Shown: piece after piece, positions 55,182 to 62,556 of the stretch
How the letters are laid out: every line of letters begins with the position of its first letter
Numbering within the stretch: position 1 is the stretch's first letter
NCBI GenBank assembly: GCA_963819685.1
Contig: CAWFXI010000008.1
Coordinates: forward strand, 186,001-250,000
Direction of reading: 5' to 3'
Origin: CAIUGU01 sp963819685
GTDB taxonomy: Bacteria; Pseudomonadota; Gammaproteobacteria; Steroidobacterales; Steroidobacteraceae
DNA length: 64,000 nucleotides
The notes under the pieces: model-generated
The model's input: only the letters and a program-made list of their open reading frames with translations
Database searches by the model: none
Told to the model about the DNA's origin: nothing
Program-made: the position numbers and the translations under genes

Positions 55182-55805
55182 ATGCAAGAGACTGTTCGTG
55201 CCGTTTGCATCGAGCGCCACCAGACAGGGTGGTTTTCGCTGGTGAAGGCAGCCGCAGTGGGTCTCGCTCTGCTGCTTTCTGCCTGCGTTGTTCCTGTACC
55301 TCGTCCCGACCATCCCGTTGACCTGGCAACACTCGCTGACTGGCGGGCGAGCGGCCGCATGGCGGTCGCCGCTGCCGGTTCGGGCGGGTCAGGTTCCTTC
55401 AAGTGGCAACAGCAGGGCACGAGAACGACCTTGCAGATGCAGGGCCCGGTGGGCATCGGCGGACTGCAGCTGATGCTCGATGGTGATCGCGTTGAGCTGA
55501 CTGCGAGTGATGGCCGGCAGCTTGAATCTGCGGCGGCCTGGGCGGAACTCGAAGGTCGACTCGGAGCTCCGGTGCCCGCGCAGAAGCTCCGTTACTGGCT
55601 GCTCGGATTACCAGCACCAGGGCCGTTTCAGTGGCTGAGTAAAGAGTCGCCGGCGACGTTGCAGCAGGACGGATGGCAGATCGTCTATGAGCGGTCCACA
55701 GTGCAGTCAGGGACCCAGCTGCCTGCGCGCCTGACTGCGACCAACGGCGCTTCAAGGGTCCGACTCGTGATCGACCATTGGACTCTGGGGCCTGAGCAAC
55801 CATGA
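55182..55805 (+). CDS. lolB: outer-membrane lipoprotein receptor LolB
   Basis: 207 residues from ATG 55182 with a lipoprotein signal (LLLSAC) and the LolB pattern: LADWRASGRMAVAAAGSGGSGSFKWQQQG, LQMQGPVGIGGLQLMLDGD, the later AQKLRYWLLGLPAPG and QQDGWQIVYE. It accepts lipoproteins from LolA and inserts them in the outer membrane. The signal n-region is long. It overlaps ispE by ATGA. An open frame to 55062 lies inside the TPR gene and is ignored. Confidence 0.9.
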   Translation: MQETVRAVCIERHQTGWFSLVKAAAVGLALLLSACVVPVPRPDHPVDLATLADWRASGRMAVAAAGSGGSGSFKWQQQGTRTTLQMQGPVGIGGLQLMLDGDRVELTASDGRQLESAAAWAELEGRLGAPVPAQKLRYWLLGLPAPGPFQWLSKESPATLQQDGWQIVYERSTVQSGTQLPARLTATNGASRVRLVIDHWTLGPEQP

Positions 55806-56683
55806 CCTTAGGCGTGGCGACTCCCTGGCCCTGTCCGGCGAAGCTGAACCTGTGTCTGAACATCGTGGGTCGCCGGGCAGACGGCTATCACCTGTTGCAG
55901 ACCGCGTTGCAGTTCATCGATCTTGCGGATGCGATTCAGTTTGACGAGCGACCCTCCGGCGTGATCGATCGCATCGAGGGACCCAGTGAGGTCCCGCCCG
56001 AACAGGATCTGACGGTTCGTGCAGCGCGATTGCTGGCGGCCCACACGGGATCGACTCGAGGCGTGGCGATCTCCTTGCGCAAACGCATCCCGGTACAAGC
56101 GGGACTGGGAGGCGGCAGTTCCAATGCGGCGACGGTGCTGGTCGCACTGAATGAGCTGTGGAAACTTGGGTGTACTGAAGATGAGCTCGCGCAGCTCGGC
56201 CTTGCACTCGGTGCCGATGTGCCGGTTTTCGTGCGCGGACACGCTGCCTGGGCGGAAGGGGTCGGCGAGAAACTCACGCCTGTCGAGTTCCCAGAAGCGG
56301 TTTATCTGGTCATTCGACCGGACGTCGCGGTGAGTACTGCGGAGGTCTTTCAGGCCGCTGAATTGACACGAAATTCCCCCCTCACCACAATACGCGCCTT
56401 TCTCGCGGGGGGTGGGCACAACGACTGCACATCCGTCGTTCGAACGCGCTATAGACAAGTTGCTGAAGCGCTTGATTGGCTTCAGGTTTTTTCTGAAGCG
56501 CGGCTGACGGGAACCGGCTCGTGCGTCTTCGCCCGGTTTCCGGACAGGCAAGCAGCCGAGCGCGTCAGGGCGCAATTGCCGGGTCGTTGGCAGGGTTTTG
56601 TCGTTCGTGGGATCAATCGTTCGCCCTTGACAGACCGCTTGCGGGAAGAAAAGGCGCAGAGTGCAGCGCGGGGCAAAGCCTGA
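55802..56683 (+). CDS. ispE: 4-diphosphocytidyl-2-C-methyl-D-erythritol kinase
   Basis: 293-residue GHMP kinase of the MEP isoprenoid pathway. N-terminus PCPAKLNLCLNIVGRRADGYHLL, ATP loop PVQAGLGGGSSNAA, and C-terminal motif LTGTGSCVFARF are all present. It phosphorylates CDP-ME on the 2-hydroxyl. The start overlaps the lolB stop by ATGA. A tRNA-Gln gene begins 29 bp after its stop, so the tRNA probably shares this transcript. Confidence 0.95.
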   Translation: MTLGVATPWPCPAKLNLCLNIVGRRADGYHLLQTALQFIDLADAIQFDERPSGVIDRIEGPSEVPPEQDLTVRAARLLAAHTGSTRGVAISLRKRIPVQAGLGGGSSNAATVLVALNELWKLGCTEDELAQLGLALGADVPVFVRGHAAWAEGVGEKLTPVEFPEAVYLVIRPDVAVSTAEVFQAAELTRNSPLTTIRAFLAGGGHNDCTSVVRTRYRQVAEALDWLQVFSEARLTGTGSCVFARFPDRQAAERVRAQLPGRWQGFVVRGINRSPLTDRLREEKAQSAARGKA

Positions 56684-56712
56684 AGCTTCAGGCGCACTGC
56701 AGGAGTCATTGC

Positions 56713-56787
56713 TGGGGCGTCGCCAAGTGGTAAGGCAGCGGGTTTTGATCCCGCCATTCGGAGGTTCGAATCCTTCCGCCCCAGCCA
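56713..56787 (+). tRNA. tRNA-Gln (anticodon TTG)
   Basis: 75 bases: a 7-bp acceptor (TGGGGCG/CGCCCCA), the D arm around CCAAGTGGTAAGG, an anticodon stem GCGGG/CCCGC with loop TTTTGAT giving TTG, the T arm GGTTCGAATCC and an encoded CCA at the end. A tRNA-Gln between ispE and prs is a known gammaproteobacterial arrangement. Confidence 0.96.
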
Positions 56788-56816
56788 CCTTTGTTTCTTG
56801 AGTCCAGGAGTTCTTG

Positions 56817-57771
56817 ATGGATGGCGCCACCATGGCGGTGTTTTCGGGCAATGCGAATCTGCCGCTTGCCTACGAGATCGCGCGTCACCTGACGGTGCCC
56901 TTAGGGAGGGCGTCGGTCGGCCGGTTCAGTGACGGCGAGATCACGGTCGAGCTGATGGAGAACGTCCGCGGCCGCGACGTGTTCATCGTGCAGCCGACCT
57001 GCCCGCCGACCAATGAGCACATCATGGAGCTGCTGGTCATGGTGGACGCATGCCGGCGTGCTTCGGCCGCGCGCATCACTGCCGTGGTCCCGTATTTCGG
57101 CTATGCACGCCAGGACCGCAGGCCCCGCGCGATGCGCGTGCCGATTACGGCCAAGCTCGTCGCCAACATGATTGCGAGTGCGGGCGTGCACCGGTTGCTG
57201 ACAGTTGACCTGCACGCCGACCAGATCCAGGGCTTTTTCGACATGCCCGTCGACAACGTGTATGCGTCGCCGGTGCTGCTCGGGGATGTCTGGAAACAGA
57301 AGTACGATGACATCGTGGTGGTGTCGCCGGATGTCGGCGGCGTCGTTCGTGCCCGGGCGCTCGCCAAGCGGCTCGACGATGCCGATCTCGCCATCATCGA
57401 CAAGCGGCGGCCGCGAGCCAACGAATCCGAAGTGATGAACATCATCGGTGAGGTGGCGGGCAAGACCTGTGTATTGATCGACGACCTGGTCGATACCGCC
57501 GGCACACTGTGTCAGGCAGCGAAGGCGCTGAAGGATGCGGGTGCAAAGCACGTGGTTGCGTACATTACGCACGCGGTGCTGTCAGGCCCTGCGGTGGACC
57601 GGTTGACGGTGTCGCAGCTCGATGAGCTCGTCGTGACCGACACCATCCCGCTTGAGGGATGCCGCGCAGAAATGCCCGAAGATCCGGCAGCTGTCGGTGG
57701 CGGGTCTGCTGGCCGAGACCATGCGCCGCATCCGGGATGAAGAGAGCGTGAGTTCGTTGTACATCGATTGA
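56817..57771 (+). CDS. prs: ribose-phosphate pyrophosphokinase (C-terminal frameshift)
   Basis: Makes PRPP from ribose 5-phosphate and ATP. ATG 56817 follows AGGAG by 6 bases. Motifs: AVFSGNANLPLAYEIARHL, FSDGEITVELMENVRGRDVF, PYFGYARQDRR, VDLHADQIQGFFDMPVDNVY, and the PRPP loop VLIDDLVDTAGTLCQAA. The raw frame ends wrongly as GCRAEMPEDPAAVGGG. Dropping one T near 57647 gives RDAAQKCPKIRQLSVAGLLAETMRRI and a stop at 57771, about 317 residues, the normal length. Since prs is essential in most bacteria, this break is most likely a sequence error. Confidence 0.95.
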
Positions 57772-57850
57772 CGTGAGCCGTGAAGCGTGAGACGTGAATG
57801 CGTCAGAGATCTCTGGCGTTTCACGGTTCACGGTTCACGATTCACGCTTC
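57772..57850. repeat. CGTGAAN/NTTCACG heptamer repeat hairpin, directly after prs
   Basis: Starting with the base after the prs stop, the left arm repeats CGTGAG/CGTGAAG/CGTGAGA/CGTGAAT and the right arm repeats TTTCACG/GTTCACG/GTTCACG/ATTCACG. Between them is a perfect palindrome AGAGATCTCT (57805-57814) as the apex. The RNA would form a long imperfect hairpin. There is no U-run. Confidence 0.75.
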
Positions 57851-57912
57851 CTGGCCTTCCGCAACCTGGTCGCGGGACGGATGGCTGTAACGTTGGGACT
57901 GGAGATCATTTC

Positions 57913-58665
57913 ATGAAAACTTCTTTCGAACTCGTCGCCGAGCTTCGGGATACGCAGGGGAAGAGTGCGAGCCGCCGCCTGCGTCATACCGGCAAAGTTC
58001 CGGCGATTCTCTATGGTGGGCATGCGGATGCGAGCCAGCTGGCGCTCGAACATCAGAAATTGCTCGTGCTGCTCGACAACGAGAAATTCTACTCGTCGAT
58101 CATCGCGATCAAGCTCGGTGACAAGATGCAGCCGGCAATCCTCAAGGATCTGCAGCGGCATCCGGCCAAGAACGTGGTGCTGCATGTCGACCTGCAGCGC
58201 GTACTGGACAACGAAAAGATCCGCATGACCATTCCGCTGCATTTCAGGGGAGCGGCGGGTGCTCCCGGTGTGAAGACGGAAGGCGGTCTCGTGTCGCATC
58301 TGCGCAGCGACGTGGAAGTGCTGTGCCTGCCGAAAGATCTGCCGGAGTTCCTGGAGCTCGATCTGTCCGACATGCATGTCAACGACATGAAGCGGCTGTC
58401 CGACATCAAGCGTCCTGAGGGCGTGGAACTGGTGGATCTGACTCACGGCCGCGACGTTGCGGTGGTCTCGATTCACCATCCTCGCGCCGAGAAGGAAGAG
58501 GCTCCTGTCGCTGCTGCAGCTGCGGAAGCGGCTCCTGCTGCGGCCGGTGCTGCACCGGCTGCCGGCGAGGCGAAAAAGGACGACAAGGCGGCCGCAGGTG
58601 CGAAACCTGCAGCGGGCGCAAAGGCCGCTGCGGCTCCGGCGAAAAAGGAAGGCGGCAAGAAGTAG
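57913..58665 (+). CDS. rplY: 50S ribosomal protein L25 (Ctc/TL5 long form)
   Basis: 250 residues from ATG 57913. The N-terminal L25 domain (ELRDTQGKSASRRLRHTGKVPAILYGG; DLQRHPAKNVVLHVDLQRV) binds 5S rRNA, followed by the C-terminal TL5-type beta domain (GGLVSHLRSDVEVLCLPKDLPEFLELDLSDM). A 50-residue Ala/Lys-rich tail then ends KKEGGKK. The short E. coli form lacks the second domain and this tail. It lies between prs and pth as usual. The frame is open to 57787 across the repeat but this is unlikely to be translated. Confidence 0.95.
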   Translation: MKTSFELVAELRDTQGKSASRRLRHTGKVPAILYGGHADASQLALEHQKLLVLLDNEKFYSSIIAIKLGDKMQPAILKDLQRHPAKNVVLHVDLQRVLDNEKIRMTIPLHFRGAAGAPGVKTEGGLVSHLRSDVEVLCLPKDLPEFLELDLSDMHVNDMKRLSDIKRPEGVELVDLTHGRDVAVVSIHHPRAEKEEAPVAAAAAEAAPAAAGAAPAAGEAKKDDKAAAGAKPAAGAKAAAAPAKKEGGKK

Positions 58666-58673
58666 GATGCATT

Positions 58674-58706
58674 GCGTCCGGCCATCCACCAGGATGGCCG
58701 GAACGC
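58674..58706 (+). terminator. stem-loop after rplY
   Basis: A perfect 10-bp stem CCGGCCATCC/GGATGGCCGG with an ACCA loop (58678-58701), extended by GCGT/ACGC around a one-base bulge, starts 8 bases past the rplY stop. There is no U-run, so it may be an mRNA-end hairpin or a rho-assisted terminator. Confidence 0.55.
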
Positions 58707-58714
58707 ATTGCACA

Positions 58715-58792
58715 GGGGAAAGGGGGCAGGGGACAACGGATAGTTCAGAGTCTGAATTCCGGTCCTCACTGTCCCTCGTTCCCTGTCCCCTT
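58715..58792. repeat. GGGACA-type repeat hairpin between rplY and pth
   Basis: The left arm (58715-58740) is built from GGGG-A-AGGG-CAGGGGACA-like units and the right arm (58761-58792) from the complement TGTCCC/TCCCTGTCCCC. The two are joined by the perfect palindrome TTCAGA-G-TCTGAA (58744-58756). The plan (repeat arm, palindromic apex, complementary repeat arm) is the same as in the CGTGAAN arrays, but the unit sequence differs. Confidence 0.65.
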
Positions 58793-58809
58793 ACTTCCTC
58801 ACGCTTCCC

Positions 58810-59400
58810 ATGTCTGGCACACCCATCCAGGTCATCGTCGGTCTCGGGAATCCGGGGCCCGGGCATCTGCACGACCGTCACAATGCCGGCTTCTGGTTTG
58901 TCGACCAGCTGGCGCAGGAAGGCGGTGCGAACTTTCGTGCCCATTCGAAGTATCAGGGCGAGATCTGCCGGATCGAACTTGCCGGAAAGGAAGTGACGCT
59001 GCTGAAGCCTCATACGTACATGAACCGCAGCGGACTTTCCATCCGGGCGCTCATGGACTACATGAAGGTTCCCGCCAGCGAAATCCTCGTGACTCATGAC
59101 GAGCTGGATCTTGCACCCGGAGTGGCGCGCTTCAAGTTTGACGGCGGCCACGGTGGGCACAACGGCCTAAGGGACACAGTCCTGCATGTCGGCCCGGGCT
59201 TCTGGCGGCTGCGGATCGGTGTCGGCCATCCTGGCGACCGCTCGGAAGTCATCGACTATGTATTGAGGCGCGCTCCCGCCGCAGAGGAGAGCCGCATCGT
59301 CGCCGCCATCGCCGACGCTGCCGATTACCTCCCCGTCTTCATCACAGAAGGCAGCGAGAAAGCGATGAATCGGCTGCATACCGTGAAAGGTGAACCGTGA
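58810..59400 (+). CDS. pth: peptidyl-tRNA hydrolase
   Basis: 196-residue Pth, which frees tRNA from peptidyl-tRNA dropped by ribosomes. Motifs: IVGLGNPGPGHLHDRHNAGFW with the catalytic His, LLKPHTYMNRSGLSI, VTHDELDLAPGVARFKFDGGHGGHNGLRD and RLRIGVGHPG. The last codons (TVKGEP) and the stop lie inside the start of the GTGAA repeat array, so the repeat has shaped the C-terminus. Confidence 0.96.
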   Translation: MSGTPIQVIVGLGNPGPGHLHDRHNAGFWFVDQLAQEGGANFRAHSKYQGEICRIELAGKEVTLLKPHTYMNRSGLSIRALMDYMKVPASEILVTHDELDLAPGVARFKFDGGHGGHNGLRDTVLHVGPGFWRLRIGVGHPGDRSEVIDYVLRRAPAAEESRIVAAIADAADYLPVFITEGSEKAMNRLHTVKGEP

Positions 59401-59510
59401 GCGGTAGCCGACAATCGTGAAAGGTGAAATGTCAGAAGTGATGGCAACTGCGTGTGTTGCCTTTCACTGTTCGCTCTTCACCCTTCACGTTTCACGTTTC
59501 ACCTTTCACG
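59382..59510. repeat. CGTGAAAGGTGAA/TTCACCTTTCACG repeat hairpin across the pth stop
   Basis: The left arm contains CGTGAAAGGTGAA twice (from 59382 and from about 59416). The apex is a hairpin GGCAAC-N7-GTTGCC (59443-59461). The right arm repeats CTTCACC/CTTCACG/TTTCACG/TTTCACC/TTTCACG to 59510. GCGGTAGCC occurs as a direct repeat at 59401 and near 59512. It occupies nearly the whole pth-ychF gap. Confidence 0.75.
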
Positions 59511-59524
59511 GGCGGTAGCCACTC

Positions 59525-60616
59525 ATGGGAATTCAATGCGGCATCGTCGGCTTGCCGAACGTGGGCAAATCGACGCTGTTCAATGCTCTGACTCGCGCCC
59601 AGATCGCAGCGGAGAACTACCCGTTCTGCACGATCGATCCGAATATCGGCGTGGTGCCCGTGCCGGATCCGCGACTGGAGGTGCTGGCCGGAATCGTGAA
59701 ACCGGAGCGCATCTTGCCGGCGACCGTTGAGTTCGTGGACATCGCCGGTCTGGTAGCAGGCGCATCGAAGGGCGAGGGGCTCGGCAACAAGTTCCTGGCT
59801 CACATCCGCGAAACCGATGCGATTGCTCACGTCGTCCGCTGCTTTGAAAACGACGACGTCATCCATGTGGCAGGCAAGGTTCGCCCGCTGGATGACATTG
59901 AAGTGATCAATACGGAACTCGCACTCGCCGATCTTGAAACGGTGGAGAAAGCAGCCCAGCGTGCCGACAAGGGCACAAGGGCCGGCGACAAGGATGCAAT
60001 TCGTCTCAGCGAACTGTTGAAGCGGTTGCGTGCTCATCTGGACAGCGGCCATCCTGCACGATCCTTTACCAAGGATCCCGAGGATCTGAAGCTGTTGCGT
60101 GACCTGCATCTGATCACGCTGAAGCCGCTCATGTATGTCGCCAACGTGGCCGAGAACGGCTTTACCGACAATCCGCATCTCGACTCGGTCCGTGCACTGG
60201 CCGAGCGGGAACGTGCTGTCGTCGTTCCCATCTGTGCGTCCATCGAGTCCGAAATTGCGCAGCTTGAAGAAGCCGATCGTGCCGAGTTCCTGAAGGACAT
60301 CGGTCTCGACGAGCCCGGACTCAATCGCGTGATTCGCGCGGGGTACACCCTTCTTGGACTACAGACCTATTTCACCGCGGGCGTAAAGGAAGTGCGGGCC
60401 TGGACAATCCGGGCGGGCTACACGGCGCCGCAGGCCGCAAGCGTGATTCATACCGATTTCGAGAAGGGTTTCATTCGCGCCGAAGTGATCGCTTACGCCG
60501 ATTTCGTCGCCTGCAAGGGCGAACAGGGCGCCAAGGAGGCCGGCAAGCTGCGCCTCGAAGGCAAGGAATATGTCGTGCATGAAGGCGATGTCATGCATTT
60601 CCGGTTCAACGTGTAG
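59525..60616 (+). CDS. ychF: redox-regulated ATPase YchF (Obg family)
   Basis: 363 residues. P-loop GLPNVGKSTLF, FCTIDPN, VEFVDIAGLVAGASKGEGLGNKFL, and the YchF variant NVAEN in place of NKxD, which gives preference for ATP over GTP. The C-terminal TGS domain reads LLGLQTYFTAGVKEVRAWTI, FEKGFIRAEVIAYADF and EGDVMHFRFNV. It binds ribosomes and is tied to oxidative stress control. Gene order pth-ychF is normal. Confidence 0.97.
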   Translation: MGIQCGIVGLPNVGKSTLFNALTRAQIAAENYPFCTIDPNIGVVPVPDPRLEVLAGIVKPERILPATVEFVDIAGLVAGASKGEGLGNKFLAHIRETDAIAHVVRCFENDDVIHVAGKVRPLDDIEVINTELALADLETVEKAAQRADKGTRAGDKDAIRLSELLKRLRAHLDSGHPARSFTKDPEDLKLLRDLHLITLKPLMYVANVAENGFTDNPHLDSVRALAERERAVVVPICASIESEIAQLEEADRAEFLKDIGLDEPGLNRVIRAGYTLLGLQTYFTAGVKEVRAWTIRAGYTAPQAASVIHTDFEKGFIRAEVIAYADFVACKGEQGAKEAGKLRLEGKEYVVHEGDVMHFRFNV

Positions 60617-60642
60617 ATCGAGTTGCGGTCCGAGCGGTTTTC

Positions 60643-60671
60643 TTGACAGCAGGGGCAGCCGCCCAGACAAT
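60643..60671 (+). promoter_or_regulatory. sigma-70 promoter for tRNA-Met
   Basis: TTGACA (60643-60648) and GACAAT (60666-60671) are separated by exactly 17 bases, and the tRNA begins 15 bases after the -10 box. This gives the tRNA its own promoter downstream of ychF. Confidence 0.75.
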
Positions 60672-60686
60672 TCCGCCCCCCCGAAT

Positions 60687-60763
<77 letters not shown>

Positions 60764-60920
60764 CTTTCTCTTCCTTGGTGCCGGCACTCGCGTCTCGCAT
60801 AAGACAATTCCGTGCAGATTCTGTGCAGTGACTGGCTGCACGCTACGCACCGGGGTGCATCAATACCACCGGTATGCTTTGCTCTCTGAGGAGGCCCAGC
60901 CTTGACCTATGCAAGGTAAA

Positions 60921-60945
60921 TCCTTACTGTAAGGAAACTCCTTAC
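60921..60945. promoter_or_regulatory. operator of the AbrB/PemK toxin-antitoxin operon
   Basis: Three alternating half-sites TCCTTAC (60921), GTAAGGA (60929) and TCCTTAC (60939) form two overlapping perfect palindromes that share the middle half-site. They end 12 bases before the antitoxin start, a typical place for autorepression by antitoxin and toxin together. Confidence 0.75.
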
Positions 60946-60957
60946 CGGAAGCCGCCC

Positions 60958-61176
60958 ATGATCACGAGCAGATTGTCGACCAAAGCGCAGACCACGATTC
61001 CGCAGCCGATTCGCGCCGCGTTGAAGCTGAAGGAAGGTGACGAGCTGGTGTACCAGATCGAAGGAGAGCGGGTGATCCTCTCGAAGGCAGCGAAGAAAAC
61101 GGAGGCCGACGATCCTTTCCGCACCTTTGGTGAGTGGGATTCGGCAGCGGACAAGAAGGCCTATGCCGACCTTTAA
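60958..61176 (+). CDS. AbrB/SpoVT-type antitoxin
   Basis: 72 residues from ATG 60958. An N-terminal swapped-hairpin DNA-binding domain (SRLSTKAQTTIPQPIRAALKLKEGDELVYQIEGERVILSK) is followed by a C-terminal tail (DDPFRTFGEWDSAADKKAYADL) of the kind that wraps the toxin. It overlaps the PemK-type gene by 14 bp. It should bind the half-sites just upstream and repress the operon, and neutralise the toxin. Confidence 0.87.
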   Translation: MITSRLSTKAQTTIPQPIRAALKLKEGDELVYQIEGERVILSKAAKKTEADDPFRTFGEWDSAADKKAYADL

Positions 61177-61504
61177 GCAGGGGGATGTGGTCAAGGTACC
61201 GTTCCCTTACACGGATCGCGCCACGCGACAGTCGCGTCCCGCGCTGGTCGTCTCGTCGGGAAGCCTTGAGGAAGCCCATGGCCTGTTGTGGGTGGTGATG
61301 ATCACAAGTGCCGAGAACCGTCGTTGGCCCAGCGATGTGGTAGTCACCCAGCTTGAAAAGGCCGGACTGCCGGCTCCGTCGGTTATTCGCCCGGCGAAGA
61401 TCGCCACGATCGAGGCAGCGGACGCGACCAGGCTCGGGAGAATTTCAACGGCATTACGCAACCAGGTTGCTGGCAAGCTCGGACGGGAACTGGCACTTAA
61501 GTGA
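61163..61504 (+). CDS. PemK/MazF-family toxin
   Basis: 113 residues from ATG 61163. PemK/MazF beta-barrel features: FKQGDVVKVPFPYTDRATRQSRPALVVSS, the central VVMITSAENRRWPSDVVV, PSVIRPAKIATI with the catalytic-site Arg/Lys region, and a C-terminal helix. The family cleaves mRNA at short sequence motifs. It is translated from a start inside the antitoxin gene. A 27-bp inverted repeat begins 6 bases after its stop. Confidence 0.87.
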   Translation: MPTFKQGDVVKVPFPYTDRATRQSRPALVVSSGSLEEAHGLLWVVMITSAENRRWPSDVVVTQLEKAGLPAPSVIRPAKIATIEAADATRLGRISTALRNQVAGKLGRELALK

Positions 61505-61509
61505 CTTTC

Positions 61510-61536
61510 GGTGCCGGGCCGGCAAGCGTGCAAAAC
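61510..61536. repeat. left inverted repeat flanking the RAYT transposase
   Basis: 27 bases GGTGCCGGGCCGGCAA-N-CG-N-GCAAAAC. The reverse complement of 62504-62530 matches it at 25 of 27 positions. It lies 4 bases from the transposase stop and contains a near-palindrome GCCGGGCCGGC. Confidence 0.75.
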
Positions 61537-61539
61537 GAT

Positions 61540-62418
61540 TCACGGGTAGTTGAAGTGCTTTTTCACAGCACGTCTCAGGCTGGATTCGTCGCGATTCAAG
61601 GCACGAGCGACCAGAGCGACTGAAGCAATCCGGCTGATAGCAGCCTGGTGAGCAATCCATGCCCGTGCTTTGACCAACCGCTGCTCTTGACTGGCCGAAC
61701 AGAGCTCGACGGCCATTAACCCAAACTGCTCCTGCGCTTCGGCGATGAGCTGTTCCAAGGTCCTGCGCGAGCGTGGCTTCCAAGCCGCTCCCAGAAGTCT
61801 GCCCGCGAATTCGTCACTGCCGAGGACGCGCGGGTCATTGGGATTGCAGTCTGCGAGGGGTGAATGGCCTGACCCGCGCCCATTGGACACGAAGCGACGA
61901 TAGGCGTCGATGGCAGTGTGACGATCGGCGTGAAACATCGACAGCGCAAAATCGGTGGTGACCCACGGTTCAGGGCGTTCGCCCAAATACGCGTGATGAC
62001 TGGACCAGGGATAGTCATCCACAGACTGGACCATGTGCGCGCGGACCGGATTCAAGTGGATGTAGCGCAGCAGTTCCAACAGGTACTCGTCGGCGTCGAC
62101 CAGCATGGGGTGATAGCGCTTCTCGAACAGATGCCCGGTGGTATGCAAGGCGGACTGGACTGTGCGTGCATAGCGGCCAGCGATTCGCAGCATGAGCCGA
62201 CCGAGTGGCGCGTCGCCGACCTGGATCAGCGCGTGGATATGATTGGTCATGAAGCAGTAGGCATGCAGGCGTGCGCCGAACCGATCCATGACTTCAGAGA
62301 TGAGTTCGCTCAGGATCTGGCGATCCCTGGAGCAGAAGAAGATGTCCTGGCGATGATTGCCGCGCAGCGTCACGTGATAGAACGCACCAGGCACGTGAAT
62401 ACGAAGTGGTCGCGGCAT
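61540..62418 (-). CDS. REP-associated tyrosine transposase (RAYT, Y1 HUH family)
   Basis: 292 residues. HVTLRGNHRQDIFF, the HUH motif HIH at 60-62 (FMTNHIHALIQ), a catalytic Tyr83 (GRYARTVQ), and YIHLNPVRAHMV, EYPWSSHHAYLG-like block. The C-terminal ~80 residues include a helix-turn-helix (IASVALVARALNRDESSLRRAVKKHF). RAYTs cut single-stranded DNA at REP sequences and are usually single-copy and domesticated. It is flanked by matching 27-bp inverted repeats at 61510-61536 and 62504-62530, so together this is a unit of about 1.02 kb. Confidence 0.9.
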   Translation of the reverse strand: MPRPLRIHVPGAFYHVTLRGNHRQDIFFCSRDRQILSELISEVMDRFGARLHAYCFMTNHIHALIQVGDAPLGRLMLRIAGRYARTVQSALHTTGHLFEKRYHPMLVDADEYLLELLRYIHLNPVRAHMVQSVDDYPWSSHHAYLGERPEPWVTTDFALSMFHADRHTAIDAYRRFVSNGRGSGHSPLADCNPNDPRVLGSDEFAGRLLGAAWKPRSRRTLEQLIAEAQEQFGLMAVELCSASQEQRLVKARAWIAHQAAISRIASVALVARALNRDESSLRRAVKKHFNYP

Positions 62419-62503
62419 CCTTGCCCCTCAGCCGGTTCATTGAAGGTCACACTACCAGTCTTGCTCCGATGATCGCGGTGCGCCTATCTTTCGTATTCAT
62501 GGA

Positions 62504-62530
62504 GTTTTGCCCGTTTGCCGGCCCGGCACC
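62504..62530. repeat. right inverted repeat flanking the RAYT transposase
   Basis: 27 bases beginning GTTTTGCCCG and ending GGCCCGGCACC, the inverted partner of 61510-61536 with two mismatches. It lies 85 bases upstream of the transposase start and 26 bases from the stop of the adjacent fecR-like gene. Confidence 0.75.
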
Positions 62531-62556
62531 GTTCGCCAAAATGCGATGCGTGTGTC

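Noticed and set aside
55808..56851. 347-codon minus-strand open frame opposite ispE and tRNA-Gln
   Set aside because: Antisense to ispE and runs through a tRNA gene, so it is not a plausible coding region.
57835..59160. 441-codon minus-strand open frame across rplY and pth
   Set aside because: Antisense to two conserved genes and crosses a repeat array; no recognisable domain.
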